Shown here: positions 28,776 to 37,532 of the stretch, piece by piece
How the letters are laid out: each line of letters begins with the position of its first letter
How positions within the stretch are numbered: position 1 is the stretch's first letter
NCBI RefSeq assembly: GCF_001956985.1
Contig: NZ_CP019082.1
Location: forward strand, 3,596,001 to 3,660,000
DNA from: Paludisphaera borealis
GTDB lineage: Bacteria > Planctomycetota > Planctomycetia > Isosphaerales > Isosphaeraceae
DNA: 64,000 nucleotides
Reading direction: 5' to 3'
Program-made: the position numbers and the translations under genes
The notes under the pieces: generated by a model
The model's input: the letters and a program-made list of their open reading frames with translations, nothing else
Told to the model about the DNA's origin: nothing
Databases searched by the model: none

Positions 28776-29405
28776 ATGAACCGCCGGACGCGTTCTTCAG
28801 CCCGCAACAAAGCTCGTTTCGCCCCGGTCTTCGAAGGGCTCGAAGGCCGCCTGGTCCTGTCGTCGTCGGCCCTGTCGATCCCCGGCGGCGGACTCGCGGC
28901 GAGCGCGACCGGCGACGTGTCGTCGTTCCCGCTCCGCTTCCGGCCGTTCAACGCCAAGTACCAGGGCTTCTACACCATCGGCCCGGCGCAGTCGCCGGGG
29001 TTCGCGACGCAGCTTTACATGTACGGCGGCGGCACGTCGTCGTCGTTCCTGCACGGCGACATCCAGCTCGCCTACTACGTCCCGGTCGACGCCTCCCAGC
29101 CGGCGGTCGGCATGGCGAACATGATGGTCAAGAACATCTCGAGCACCGGTGACGATCTCGGCGCCGACTTCCAGGCCGTGCCGGGCGCCGTCGACAAGGC
29201 GGGGCGGCCCAACCAGTTCACCTGGACCGTGAACTCCAACGTCGGCGGCACGTACGCCGGGGCCGAAGGCTCGGGGACGCTGCAACTGATCTATTACCCA
29301 GGCCGCAAGATCCCCCGAGGCGCGACCGCCGCCGGCCGGATCGGCGTCGTCTTCCGCGGTTCGCTCGGAACGACCAACATCAACAACATCACGCGCAATA
29401 GCTGA
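28776..29405 (+). CDS. exported protein with planctomycete motif, tandem copy A, 209 aa
   Basis: The N-terminus has the basic leader NRRTRSSARNKARFAPV and the motif FEGLEGRLVLSSS. The single domain of about 160 residues is beta-rich and ends RGSLGTTNINNITRNS. It is a near-duplicate of the following gene, including the upstream GAGCGAGATCGCCG. No known domain was recognised; the fold (LQLIYYPG, TWTVNSN) suggests a small beta-sandwich. Start ATG 28776 follows GGGAGCGAG at a suitable distance. Confidence 0.78.
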   Translation: MNRRTRSSARNKARFAPVFEGLEGRLVLSSSALSIPGGGLAASATGDVSSFPLRFRPFNAKYQGFYTIGPAQSPGFATQLYMYGGGTSSSFLHGDIQLAYYVPVDASQPAVGMANMMVKNISSTGDDLGADFQAVPGAVDKAGRPNQFTWTVNSNVGGTYAGAEGSGTLQLIYYPGRKIPRGATAAGRIGVVFRGSLGTTNINNITRNS

Positions 29406-29480
29406 ACCGGACCGGCGGCCTGATCGATCAAAACGTCATCCCACGACTTCGGAAATCGACCAAACGGAGCGAGATCGCCG

Positions 29481-30122
29481 ATGAACCGCCGGACGCGTCC
29501 TTCAGCCCGCGACAAAGCTCGTTTCGCCCCGGTCTTCGAAGGGCTCGAAGGCCGCGTGGTCCTGTCGTCGTCGAGCCTGTTGATCTCCGGCGCCCTGCGG
29601 CCCTCGGCCGCGCGGGCGAACGCGGCCGGCGACGTCGCGTCGTTCCCGCTCCGCTTCCGGCCGTTCACCGCCATGTTCCAGGGGAATTACACCGTCGGCC
29701 CGGCGCGGTCGCCGGGGTTCGCGACGCAGCTTTACATGGCTGGCGGCGGCACGTCGTCGTCGTTCCTGCACGGCGACATCCAGCTCGCCTACTACGTCCC
29801 GGCCGACGCCTCCCAGCCGGCGGTCGGCATGGCGAACATGATCGTCAAGAACATCTCCGACACCGGCAACCAGCTCGGTGCCGACTTCCAGGCCGTGCCG
29901 GGCGCCCTCGACAGGGCGGGGCGGCCCAACCAGTTCACCTGGACCGTGAACTCCAACTCCGGCGGCACGTTCAGCGGGTCCGAAGGCTCGGGGACGCTGC
30001 AACTGATCTACTACCCCAGCCGCAAGCTTCCCCAAGGCGCGACCGCCGCCGGCCGGATCGGCGTCGTCTTCCGCGGCTCGGTCGGCACGACCGACACCGG
30101 CGACATCACGCGCAACAGTTGA
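29481..30122 (+). CDS. exported protein with planctomycete motif, tandem copy B, 213 aa
   Basis: This paralogue of the preceding gene starts 705 bases later and has the same leader, FEGLEGRVVLSSS, and the same end DITRNS. Differences cluster after the motif (LLISGALRPSAARANAAG) and at the ends of strands, while the middle is almost identical at DNA level. A recent tandem duplication is the simplest explanation. It ends 10 bases from the convergent Dps gene. Confidence 0.78.
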   Translation: MNRRTRPSARDKARFAPVFEGLEGRVVLSSSSLLISGALRPSAARANAAGDVASFPLRFRPFTAMFQGNYTVGPARSPGFATQLYMAGGGTSSSFLHGDIQLAYYVPADASQPAVGMANMIVKNISDTGNQLGADFQAVPGALDRAGRPNQFTWTVNSNSGGTFSGSEGSGTLQLIYYPSRKLPQGATAAGRIGVVFRGSVGTTDTGDITRNS

Positions 30123-30132
30123 GCCGAGCCGC

Positions 30133-30615
30133 TCACCGCTTGGCTTCAAGATGAGCCTCGACGAACCACAATTGCTTGTCGACCTCGCGCGAGACCTGCG
30201 TGAACAGGTCGGCGGTATTGGCGTCGCCCGCCGAGTCGGCCTGGTCGATCGCCGCGCGAGCCTGCTTGCCGAACGCGGCGATCGCCTTCGACAGGGCGTC
30301 GACGTGGTCGCGGCCGTCGCTGATCGTCAGCGAATAAGCCGGCAGCGTCGTTCGCGACGAGACCGCCGCCAATGTCCCCTCGGCCACGCCGCCGAGCGCC
30401 GACGCGCGCTCGGCGATCACGTCGATGAAGCCCGTGACTTCCTCGGAGACCTTGTCGAACAGCTCGTGCAGGCTGATGAAGTGCGGTCCCCGGACGTTCC
30501 AGTGCGCCTGCTTGGCCTGCAACTGAAGATCGATCGCGTCGGCCAGCCGCTCGTTGAGCAGCTTGACGATCGCGGCGCGGGTGTCTTGCGGCAAGTCGTT
30601 TCGCGTCGGATGCAT
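30133..30615 (-). CDS. dps: Dps-family ferritin-like DNA-protection protein
   Basis: A 160-aa four-helix protein that binds and oxidises iron at a shared dimer site and protects DNA from peroxide. The ferroxidase residues have exact Dps spacing: His38 (in AHWNVRG), His50, Asp65 and Glu69. The N-terminus is short and not strongly basic, so DNA binding may be weak. The start at 30615 is set by AGGAG about 7 bases upstream; the ATG at 30639 lacks one. It is last in a MarR-pirin-DoxX-Dps series on the minus strand. Confidence 0.93.
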   Translation of the reverse strand: MHPTRNDLPQDTRAAIVKLLNERLADAIDLQLQAKQAHWNVRGPHFISLHELFDKVSEEVTGFIDVIAERASALGGVAEGTLAAVSSRTTLPAYSLTISDGRDHVDALSKAIAAFGKQARAAIDQADSAGDANTADLFTQVSREVDKQLWFVEAHLEAKR

Positions 30616-30670
30616 GTTCCGTCTCCTGATTCCAATCAAGTTGCGTGAATGATCCGTCGATCGGCCGGCC

Positions 30671-31117
30671 TCAGCCCAGTACGACCGACCCTTTCTCGGC
30701 AGTCGCCCGCCGACGCGCGTCGAGGCTCCAGGCCCCCGCGCCGTTGGCGATGATGAACAGCATGGCCCCCATCATCGAGAGGTTCTTCATGAATTGGATC
30801 GTCTGCTCTTGTTGCTCCTTGGGGTCGGCCAGCCGCCAGAAGTCGTGGAAATAATACGAGGCCAGGGCCAGAAAGACCAGCAGCAGGAACGCCCCGATCC
30901 GCGCCTTGTAGCCGACGATCACCGAAAGGCTGCCGGCGATCAGGAACGCGATCGCGCCGACGAGCAGGAATCCGGGCGCGGGCATACCCTTCGCCGCCAT
31001 CACCTTGGTGACGCCCTCGAAATTCGGGATCTTGTTGCCCACGGCGGCCAGGAGAAAAATCGTCGAAATCGCGAACCGACCCACAACGCTGAGCACGCCT
31101 TGCACCACGGGAACCAT
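30671..31117 (-). CDS. DoxX family membrane protein
   Basis: The 148-aa product has four predicted membrane helices and matches DoxX: RFAISTIFLLAAVGNKIPNF, AAKGMPAPGFLLVGAIAFLI, IGAFLLLVFLALASYYFHDF and MKNLSMMGAMLFIIANGAGAW. DoxX proteins are linked to redox or thiol stress in several bacteria; the reaction is not settled. It lies between pirin (74-base gap) and Dps (55-base gap) on the same strand. Confidence 0.9.
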   Translation of the reverse strand: MVPVVQGVLSVVGRFAISTIFLLAAVGNKIPNFEGVTKVMAAKGMPAPGFLLVGAIAFLIAGSLSVIVGYKARIGAFLLLVFLALASYYFHDFWRLADPKEQQEQTIQFMKNLSMMGAMLFIIANGAGAWSLDARRRATAEKGSVVLG

Positions 31118-31191
31118 GAATCACCTCCCAGGAAATGACGCGGCCGACGCGCGACGGTCCCACACAAGACCGCCGCCTTCAGAGTCTTCGA

Positions 31192-31890
31192 TCAAGCGAG
31201 GTCGAACAACAGGATTTCCGAGGGCCCTTCGGCCTTGATCGACACCGACGACTCGTCGCTTATCGCAAGAGCGTCGCTGGTTTCAAGCGGTTCGCCGTTG
31301 ACCACGACGGGGCCGCGGATCACCTGGACCCATGCGTGCCGGCCCTCGGCGATCGGACGTTCCAGCACCTGGCCGGTCCCCAGATCGGCGAGGAGAATCG
31401 AGACGTTTTGATGGATCACGAGCGACCCGTCGCGGCCGTCGGGCGAGACGACCACTTGCCACTTGCCCTGGCGGTCGGCCTCGTCGAACCCCTTCTGCTC
31501 GTAGCCCGGTTCGAGTCCTTCGCGATCGGGGAACACCCAGATCTGGTACAGGTGCACCGGCTCGTCGACCGACGGGTTCGCCTCGCTGTGCCGGATGCCG
31601 GTCCCAGCCGTCATCCGTTGCAGCTCGCCGGCTCGGAGGACCGAGGCGTTGCCCAGATCGTCGCGATGCTCGAGCGCTCCCGAGAGGACGTACGTGATGA
31701 TCTCCATGTCGCGGTGCGGGTGTTTCTGAAAGCCCTTGGCCGGTCCCACGACGTCTTCGTTGATGACGCGTAGATGGCGAAATCCCATATAATCGGGATC
31801 GTGATAAACGCTGAACGAAAACGTGTGCGCCGTTTGAAGCCAGCCGTAGTCGGCGCCGCCGCGATCGGCGGCCTTGCGGACGTGAAGCAT
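31192..31890 (-). CDS. pirin family protein (YhhW-like)
   Basis: The 232-aa bicupin has the pirin pattern: FRHLRVINEDVV, then GFQKHPHRDMEIITYVLSG with metal-binding His/Glu, HRDDLGN, and QRMTAGTGIRHSEAN. Pirin relatives include quercetin 2,3-dioxygenases and redox-sensing proteins; activity here is undetermined. The start ATG 31890 is the first Met and gives the usual MLHVRKAADRG. It follows the MarR gene by 44 bases. Confidence 0.93.
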   Translation of the reverse strand: MLHVRKAADRGGADYGWLQTAHTFSFSVYHDPDYMGFRHLRVINEDVVGPAKGFQKHPHRDMEIITYVLSGALEHRDDLGNASVLRAGELQRMTAGTGIRHSEANPSVDEPVHLYQIWVFPDREGLEPGYEQKGFDEADRQGKWQVVVSPDGRDGSLVIHQNVSILLADLGTGQVLERPIAEGRHAWVQVIRGPVVVNGEPLETSDALAISDESSVSIKAEGPSEILLFDLA

Positions 31891-31934
31891 CGAAGCCTTC
31901 TCCAAAAGAGGACCAGGAAAACGCCGGGCGTCGT

Positions 31935-32417
31935 TCAGTCGGCCGGATCTTCGATCGGCTCGCGAATCGCGTCCAGCAGGCGGATCAGGGTCTTGAGGTC
32001 GGCCGGCCCCAGATGGGACAGCAGCCGACGATGCAGATCGTGGACCGGCTCGTCGAGCCGCTTCAGGAGGTCGGTCGCCCTGGGGGTGATCGCCACGAAG
32101 ATCACCCGGCGGTCGCTGCAACATCGCTCGCGGCGGACCAGCTCCAGCTTCTCCAGGCGGTCGATCAGCCCCGTGATCCCGGGCGTCGCCGTGAGCATCC
32201 GCTCGGCGATTTCGAGGATCGGCGTCGGCTTGCCCTCGCCCCTCAGAATCCGCAGCACGTTGTACTGCGCCGAGGTCAGCCCATGCTCGCGGAACAACCG
32301 CGCGAACGGCGCCTGAACCCGATCGCTCGTCCGCAAGAGAGCCAGCAACGCCGCCTCCTCCCGCGTGCCGAACGGCTCGCGCTTGCCGATCCGTCGTTCC
32401 AGTTCCCCTGAAGCCAT
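31935..32417 (-). CDS. MarR family transcriptional regulator
   Basis: The 160-aa winged-helix repressor has SAQYNVLRILRGEG, EIAERMLTATPGITGLIDRL as recognition helix and RRERCCSDRRVIFVAI as wing. The two Cys of the wing (CCS) are odd and could sense oxidants or electrophiles. It heads the series pirin-DoxX-Dps, which it probably represses. ATG 32417 (MASGELERR, preceded by GGAG) fits the promoter at 32460-32488 better than ATG 32447, which would leave a leader of only a few bases. Confidence 0.9.
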   Translation of the reverse strand: MASGELERRIGKREPFGTREEAALLALLRTSDRVQAPFARLFREHGLTSAQYNVLRILRGEGKPTPILEIAERMLTATPGITGLIDRLEKLELVRRERCCSDRRVIFVAITPRATDLLKRLDEPVHDLHRRLLSHLGPADLKTLIRLLDAIREPIEDPAD

Positions 32418-32459
32418 CAGCCGCTCTCCGCTCGCTCGCCGTTTCATTCACCTGAAGAT

Positions 32460-32488
32460 AGTTTACGCGTCATCTATTTCGACGTCAA
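32460..32488 (-). promoter_or_regulatory. promoter of the MarR-pirin-DoxX-Dps operon
   Basis: On the minus strand TTGACG (32488-32483) and TAAACT (32465-32460) are separated by 17 bases. GACGTC and ACGCGT, two six-base palindromes, flank the spacer, but no longer dyad that could be a MarR operator was found. Confidence 0.6.
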
Positions 32489-32586
32489 GTTTTCAGGCGT
32501 CGAATCCGCTGGACTCCGGCGAGCCTGCGCGTTGCAATCACTGACGGCGGGCATCGAGTCGGGGCATGGCCTGACGAGGGGACGAC

Positions 32587-33189
32587 GTGGACGTGAGCGA
32601 TTCGAGCACGAACTTCTTCTCATGCCCGCGGTGCGGGGCGAGGCTCACGGTTCCGGCCCATCAAGCGGGGAAGCGCGGACGCTGCCGGCATTGCGGTGCG
32701 ATCCAGGTCATCCCCGAGTCGGCGTCCGGTTACGCACTCGTCGAGACGCCGACGCCGCCTCTCGCGGTCGCCGCTCCGCTCCCGATCGCCCCGGCGCCTC
32801 GGCCTCGGACTCGGCCTCGGCCGTCGATCTGGTCGACGCTATCACGAGGGGTCCACGCGTCGGCACGCGAGCGGAGCGCACTCGAAGGGGAAAGCCTCGC
32901 CTTGATCTTGCTGAGTCTGGCCGACCTGATGGTGACGTACCACTTGCTGAAGACGGGCCCGGCGTTCTACGAATCGAATCCGGTCGCGCAGTTCTTCTTC
33001 GCTCGCTGGAACATCGCCGGGATGGCGGTCTTCAAGTTCAGTGTGGTGGGCTTCGTCGTCGTCGCCGGCGAAGTCGTCGAGCGTCACCGCCCCGGCCTGG
33101 GCCGGTTCGTCGTCCTCCTCGGCTGCCTCGCCTCCGGCGCCGTGGTCTGCTACGGCCTCAGATTGGCGCTTAGAGAGATCGCCGGCTAG
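32587..33189 (+). CDS. zinc-ribbon/DUF5658-like membrane protein, 200 aa
   Basis: A zinc ribbon at the N-terminus (CPRCGARLTV ... CRHCGAIQV, about residues 13-42) is followed by a Pro-rich linker (50-90). Three membrane helices come after it: LALILLSLADLMVTYHLLK, VFKFSVVGFVVVAGE and VVLLGCLASGAVVCYGLRLA. YESNPVAQFFF between helices 1 and 2 matches the DUF5658 pattern. It starts with GTG at 32587 (GTG 32593 is also possible) and is divergent from MarR. Function unknown. Confidence 0.72.
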   Translation: MDVSDSSTNFFSCPRCGARLTVPAHQAGKRGRCRHCGAIQVIPESASGYALVETPTPPLAVAAPLPIAPAPRPRTRPRPSIWSTLSRGVHASARERSALEGESLALILLSLADLMVTYHLLKTGPAFYESNPVAQFFFARWNIAGMAVFKFSVVGFVVVAGEVVERHRPGLGRFVVLLGCLASGAVVCYGLRLALREIAG

Positions 33190-33350
33190 AGAATCGTCCC
33201 GCTCGCAAGACCAGGACGATTTCGACGCCAGGCGTCCGGGCGTCGTATTCACCGCACTCGCAGACGTGTGAAAATGCAGGGACTGACTGTCAGGCGATTA
33301 GAGGAGCACCGCCGAAGGCGCGAGCCTCGGCTCCGAGGCATGTCCTCGCC

Positions 33351-34406
33351 TCAAGGTTCAGAGGCTGCACCAGCATCCAAGATCTCGCCTCCCGATCGAG
33401 TTCCGAGCGCCCTCCATACCTGGAGCGATATGCCGTCTCTCACGGACCGAACGCTACCATCCAACATTGACGTATGGACGATTCCACCATGGCGGCTCGA
33501 GGGCCCGAAGACTCCGTCGTGTATGGCCCGCGAATGGATCGGCTCGATCGCGAGATCGAACGCGCACATGCCGCCTACCCAGTTCGGGGTCGCGCAATGA
33601 TTGTAGTTGGAGAAGTGAAAGCCGGTAAGGAACCAACTCTCACCGCCTCGGGACTCAAACGACACCGCACCCGCGCCCCGGGCCGAGCACAGCGAGGCGG
33701 CGACGTCGCAGGTCATGTCCCTTCTGAGGGCCGTCTCGACGTCCAACAGTGCGTAGTCGCCCTTCGACCGTGTGATTCCCGCCACCCAATCGCCTTGAAG
33801 CAGTTCGGAAACGCCCGACGTGTTGGTCAAGCCGTCCTGGATATCGGAGGGACGATAGTCGAAATGGGTTGTGAACGCTCCACCCAACGACGCCGCGTCC
33901 CACGGCACCGGAGCTATCCGTTGCGTGACACCGATATTGAACCGGTAGTTGCAACGTCCATAACCCGCCACCGGCCGTGCACCATCTGAGGGACATATGA
34001 AAGCAGATACGTGAGTCGTCATGACCGTCTGATTGGCGGACAACCCGTCCGGGAAGTCCGGGAACAGCATGAAGTTCGCGGAATTATGCGCCGGCCCCAA
34101 GTCGAGCCACGGCATGACGCGACTGAGAGCGCTGAAACTGTGAACGGATGGCGCAGCGCCCTCTTTGAAGCCGAGACTCGACGTCTGAACGTTGACCGGT
34201 GGGAAATAGCCGCACTGGGCGACGTAGTTCTGGATCGACAGTGCGATCTGCTTCAGGTTGTTCGTGCACTGAACGCTTCTTGCCGCCTCCCTCGCGGCTT
34301 GGACGGCACGCAGCGAAAGCACGGTGAGCAGGGAGAGGATAGAGACCACGACGACGACTTCTAACAACGTGAACCCACGCCTGACGGGAGCCGACGAAAT
34401 CGCCAT
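33351..34406 (-). CDS. DUF1559 domain protein (pilin-like), divergent, 351 aa
   Basis: The prepilin motif is [19 protein letters not shown], unlike the other copies here ([13 protein letters not shown]), and leads into [16 protein letters not shown]. An H-X9-DG motif is present near the end ([19 protein letters not shown], with His-Gly-Gly). The product ends [19 protein letters not shown] seven bases upstream of ATG 34406 is a strong ribosome-binding site and lies inside the end of the preceding gene. It belongs to the AT-richer cluster. Confidence 0.87.
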   Translation of the reverse strand: MAISSAPVRRGFTLLEVVVVVSILSLLTVLSLRAVQAAREAARSVQCTNNLKQIALSIQNYVAQCGYFPPVNVQTSSLGFKEGAAPSVHSFSALSRVMPWLDLGPAHNSANFMLFPDFPDGLSANQTVMTTHVSAFICPSDGARPVAGYGRCNYRFNIGVTQRIAPVPWDAASLGGAFTTHFDYRPSDIQDGLTNTSGVSELLQGDWVAGITRSKGDYALLDVETALRRDMTCDVAASLCSARGAGAVSFESRGGESWFLTGFHFSNYNHCATPNWVGGMCAFDLAIEPIHSRAIHDGVFGPSSRHGGIVHTSMLDGSVRSVRDGISLQVWRALGTRSGGEILDAGAASEP

Positions 34407-34407
34407 G

Positions 34408-35534
34408 TCAGCGCCTCCTGAATACGAAGACGAGGGCTCCGAGTATCAGGCAGCATGCCGAACCAAGCATGACGGGGAAAGCCCAAGAAGCTGGCTCGAG
34501 CTCCCCTGGCATCACCGGAGGAGCACTTTCGTCAGGCGAAGGCTTGACGAGCATCGGCCTGACGTGGGACTTGAGCGAGGGAGACGCATTAAACTCAAAT
34601 TCGCTGACTTGATTATATATTATCTGTTTGGTCAAATCCGGAATCTGGACGGGCGCCGAAAAATTGAGCTTGAATTCCTTCGCAGAAGGACGACGGTCGA
34701 CGTCTTGAGAGATCACTCTCACGACCCGCGCACTTTTGCCGAGGGGGCTGAAAGCCACCTTCTTACGTGGCAGCCAGCATTGATCGCGAAGCCTCTCGAA
34801 TTCATAATACCGAACAGTATTGACGACAGTCCCATTTGAATCCATGTCTTGCGATTCGAGTGGAAGGCCTCCACGCTCCATGTCGAGAATGTGGACTCGA
34901 AGTGGGCCTTTCTCTTTCAGAGACTGGAATACAACCTTCGACGTCTTGCGCCCAGCGAAGTCGAAATCGAGGTCCAACTCCTTCACCTTCGACTGTCCGT
35001 CGCGAACCAACGCAACGTCGGCAGTAAAGCGATTCCCCGTATGCTTCAACCCAATCGGCAGGATGAAATCAAACCGTTCCCGGAAGACAGAGCCTTCGAG
35101 ATCCGGGAACAACTCGACGGAGTAGCCGACTTTGCGAGCTGCCAATTCAGTTGTCGACCGAATTGCCAGACAGGTCGACTTACCGTCAGTGAGCATTTGG
35201 GTCGACATGAATCCGACCGTAAATTGATTCGGACCGACCTGCGTAGTATGTCCAACATGTCATCGTCTTCATAAATCAATTCGAACAAATTGCTGTTATC
35301 ATCAAATACATACCTCCCTTTCGCACTGACGGGATTCTGTATCTCGCCACGGGCTGCCGCTTCAATGTCACTTGCCACCCCCTGAACCACTTCAAATGTA
35401 AACGCTCCATACAAAACTCGAGACAAATTTTCGATTTGGCTGATTTCCACATATCTTAGTGTTTCATCATCCGCAGGTTGATTAACCGGGATGGGATCGA
35501 AGCACGCCAGCAGCATTATAAGACAAAACATCAT
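34408..35534 (-). pseudogene. single-span membrane protein gene split by a one-base frameshift
   Basis: Two frames join near 35240-35255. The 5' part (from ATG 35534) has a lipoprotein-like leader (MMFCLIMLLAC) and VLYGAFTFEVVQGVASD up to DDDMLDILR. The 3' part continues as TTQVGPNQFTVGFMSTQML and ends in one membrane helix ([20 protein letters not shown]) plus RRR. One added base makes a 375-codon gene. The beta-strand pattern (LPIGLKHTGNRFTADV, KVVFQSL) hints at a LolA-like extracytoplasmic protein, not certain. Base composition is AT-richer than the surroundings. The downstream DUF1559 gene starts one base after its stop. Confidence 0.65.
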
Positions 35535-35976
35535 GTCACCACCACACCATTAGTAATCTAGTAATCGATTTGCCTCAGTGAATTGTCTCAGAAAAAGGCT
35601 TGCCGGACGATGGCTGACTCGACGTCCTACTCGAACCAAACCACCGGAGTCGCATCCGTTCCTGGAAACCGGCGACTTGCCGGAGAGCCAACCACCTGAG
35701 CAGTGCAAACACCAGCTACAGCCGATCGGCAAATGATCCACAACGATCCGAGCCGACGTGGTCGTCGGCTCGAACACACGCCGGATGACTGCCTTCTTAC
35801 GGAGGCCGCAAGCGTCAATGCAATGGCATGTTCGCGCAATCGGTCCCCATAGTGAGCAACGGTTTACATCGCTTGGAGTATGTAGGATCGCAATCGGGGG
35901 AATTCTGAAAATATGTGGTGATGAAAACTAATTTAACACTGGTTTGACAACCGAAGCCGGTAAATAGAGGTACACA
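35535..35976. other. AT-richer intergenic stretch left of the IS, no gene recognised
   Basis: Short open frames on the minus strand cross this stretch but resemble nothing I know and lack ribosome-binding sites. Next to the insertion the minus strand reads VYLYLPASVVKPVLN then a stop, which could be the displaced end of the truncated DUF1573 protein on the other side of the IS. The promoter of the frameshifted membrane-protein gene should lie near 35540-35600. Confidence 0.4.
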
Positions 35977-36949
35977 TTGCTCTGTAGAAAACCCGTGAAC
36001 CGTCGTCCACTGGCGGTCGTAGAATGACATGTGACTATGAGCAAATCACCACTGCGGGTGTTCCAGGTCGCCTACGAGGCGGCTTGTCGCGCCCTTCCGG
36101 CGCACCGCCACCAGTTCAGCCCCAAGAAGTTCACCCAGCCTCAACTTCTGGCCTGCCTGGTGCTCAAGGAGTTCCTCCGCCTCGACTACCGCGGCTTGGC
36201 GGCGCACCTGGCGGACCACGCCGACCTGCGGGACCGGATCGGGCTGACGGTCGTCCCGCACTTCACCACGTTTCAGAAGGCCGCGCAACGCCTGCTGGCG
36301 TCGGTCCCGGGCCGCCGGATGTTCGACGCCGTGCTCGATCGGGCGCGGCAGGACGGGACGCTGAAGCGCCGCGTCCCGTTGGCGGCCGTCGACGGCACGG
36401 GGATGGAGTCGCGGCACGTCAGCCGCTACTACGCCAAGCGTCGCTCCGCCGGAGACTCCGACCCCGCCAGGACTTACGCGCATTATCCGAAGGTCGTCTT
36501 CGTGGTCGACTGCAAGAGCCATATGATCCTCTCGGCGGTCCCGGGGCGTGGCCCGGCGTCGGATCTGGTGCAGTTCGGCCGGGCCTGGACCCAGGCCGTG
36601 CGCCGCGCCCGGATCGACACGCTGCTGGCCGACGCCGACTTCGACGCCGAACGGGTCCACCGGGCCGTCCGGTCGCACGGCGTGCGGACGATCATCCCGC
36701 CGAAGCGGGGCCGGCCGACCGACAAGCCCCCCACGGGCTGGTGGCGGCGGGTGATGAAACAGCGGTTCGCCCGACTCAAACGCAAGTACGGTCAACGGTG
36801 GCAGGTGGAGACGGTGAACTCGATGCTCAAGCGGCGCTTGGGCTCGGCCCTCCGCGCGCGGAAGCATCCGACCCAGTGCCGCGAGATCGTCCTTCGGGCC
36901 ATTACCCATAACGTCATGATTGTGCGACTACGGGTTTTCTACAGAGCAA
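35977..36949 (+). mobile_element. insertion sequence with perfect 20-bp terminal inverted repeats
   Basis: TTGCTCTGTAGAAAACCCGT at 35977-35996 is exactly repeated in reverse at 36930-36949 (ACGGGTTTTCTACAGAGCAA). The 973-bp element carries one DDE transposase. No target-site duplication was found beside these ends. It is GC-rich while its flanks are AT-richer, so it arrived separately. It inserts into the 3' end of a DUF1573 gene. Confidence 0.88.
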
Positions 36950-36957
36950 CAACCTGA
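36037..36957 (+). CDS. IS4/IS5-superfamily DDE transposase
   Basis: A 306-aa DDE transposase. The three acidic blocks are AVDGTGMESRHVSRYYA (Asp), LLADADFDAERVH (Asp) and RWQVETVNSMLKRRLG (Glu, in a Y-x2-R-W-x-V-E type motif). KFTQPQLLACLVLKEFLRLD at the front is the DNA-binding-like start. The stop codon lies 8 bases outside the right terminal repeat, so the last residues (RATT) are encoded partly by the repeat and partly by the target DNA. GTG 36031 could also start it. Confidence 0.92.
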   Translation: MSKSPLRVFQVAYEAACRALPAHRHQFSPKKFTQPQLLACLVLKEFLRLDYRGLAAHLADHADLRDRIGLTVVPHFTTFQKAAQRLLASVPGRRMFDAVLDRARQDGTLKRRVPLAAVDGTGMESRHVSRYYAKRRSAGDSDPARTYAHYPKVVFVVDCKSHMILSAVPGRGPASDLVQFGRAWTQAVRRARIDTLLADADFDAERVHRAVRSHGVRTIIPPKRGRPTDKPPTGWWRRVMKQRFARLKRKYGQRWQVETVNSMLKRRLGSALRARKHPTQCREIVLRAITHNVMIVRLRVFYRATT

Positions 36958-37441
36958 CGTTTTTTACAACAAAATCTTCTTGGCCTTGAGCAAAATCTTC
37001 GTCGCCGATTGCAAGGTAATTGGGCTCAAAGCTAGTAGGCGGCAAGCTTGTAAATAAGAACCGGTAAACCATGTTCTTGTACTTTGGGTGATCCGTTTCG
37101 ACTATGCAATACCTTTCGTTGTGCTGATGGGACGTGGGAACGTCCGTCGTCATGGAGACCAGAGCCGTCTCGCCTGGAGGGATCAACCTTTTGCTGATCG
37201 AAGCGTCCGTGCAGGTGCAACCCTTGGCGAACCGAACCACCGACAGAGGTGTCGACGATTGATTCGTGAATGTAAAATTGTGTGAAAGTTGATTTACTTG
37301 AGAACTGAGGATATTCCCAAAGTCATGGCTGAATTTGTTTGACGACGAAGCAGGAAGGAATTTGCTCGCCGTTGAAGCGGTCAAAAGAAGGGCCGCAGCC
37401 GAAATTACCCAAAGCACAAGATGGCGCGACCTGGCTTTCAT
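36914..37441 (-). pseudogene. DUF1573 domain protein, C-terminus replaced by the IS
   Basis: An N-terminal signal/anchor (LVLWVISAAALLLTASTASK) is followed by an Ig-like DUF1573 domain: SHDFGNILSSQVNQLSHNFT, VVRFAKGCTCTDASISKRLI with the conserved CxC, and PPGETALVSM. After QEDFVVKNVR the frame runs into the IS and ends with LLLCRKPVVAQS, encoded by the terminal repeat. ATG 37441 (MKARSRH) is chosen for a normal signal peptide; an upstream ATG lies at 37483. The region is AT-richer. DUF1573 proteins are exported and uncharacterised. The C-terminus is probably lost rather than functional. Confidence 0.75.
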
Positions 37442-37532
37442 CTTTTTTCGTGCCTCGTTTTCAAATGTATCCGCACGCCACATTTCGGATTAAATCCGCA
37501 TGACACCGCCAAGTCAAGTCCACAGCCAACTC

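Noticed and set aside
35627-35839. Short minus-strand frame beside the IS as a transposase remnant
   Set aside because: No DDE or HTH pattern and no similarity to the neighbouring transposase could be seen.
35960-36965. Target-site duplication around the IS
   Set aside because: The bases outside the perfect 20-bp ends (GTACACA left, CAACCTG right) do not match in direct orientation over any convincing length.
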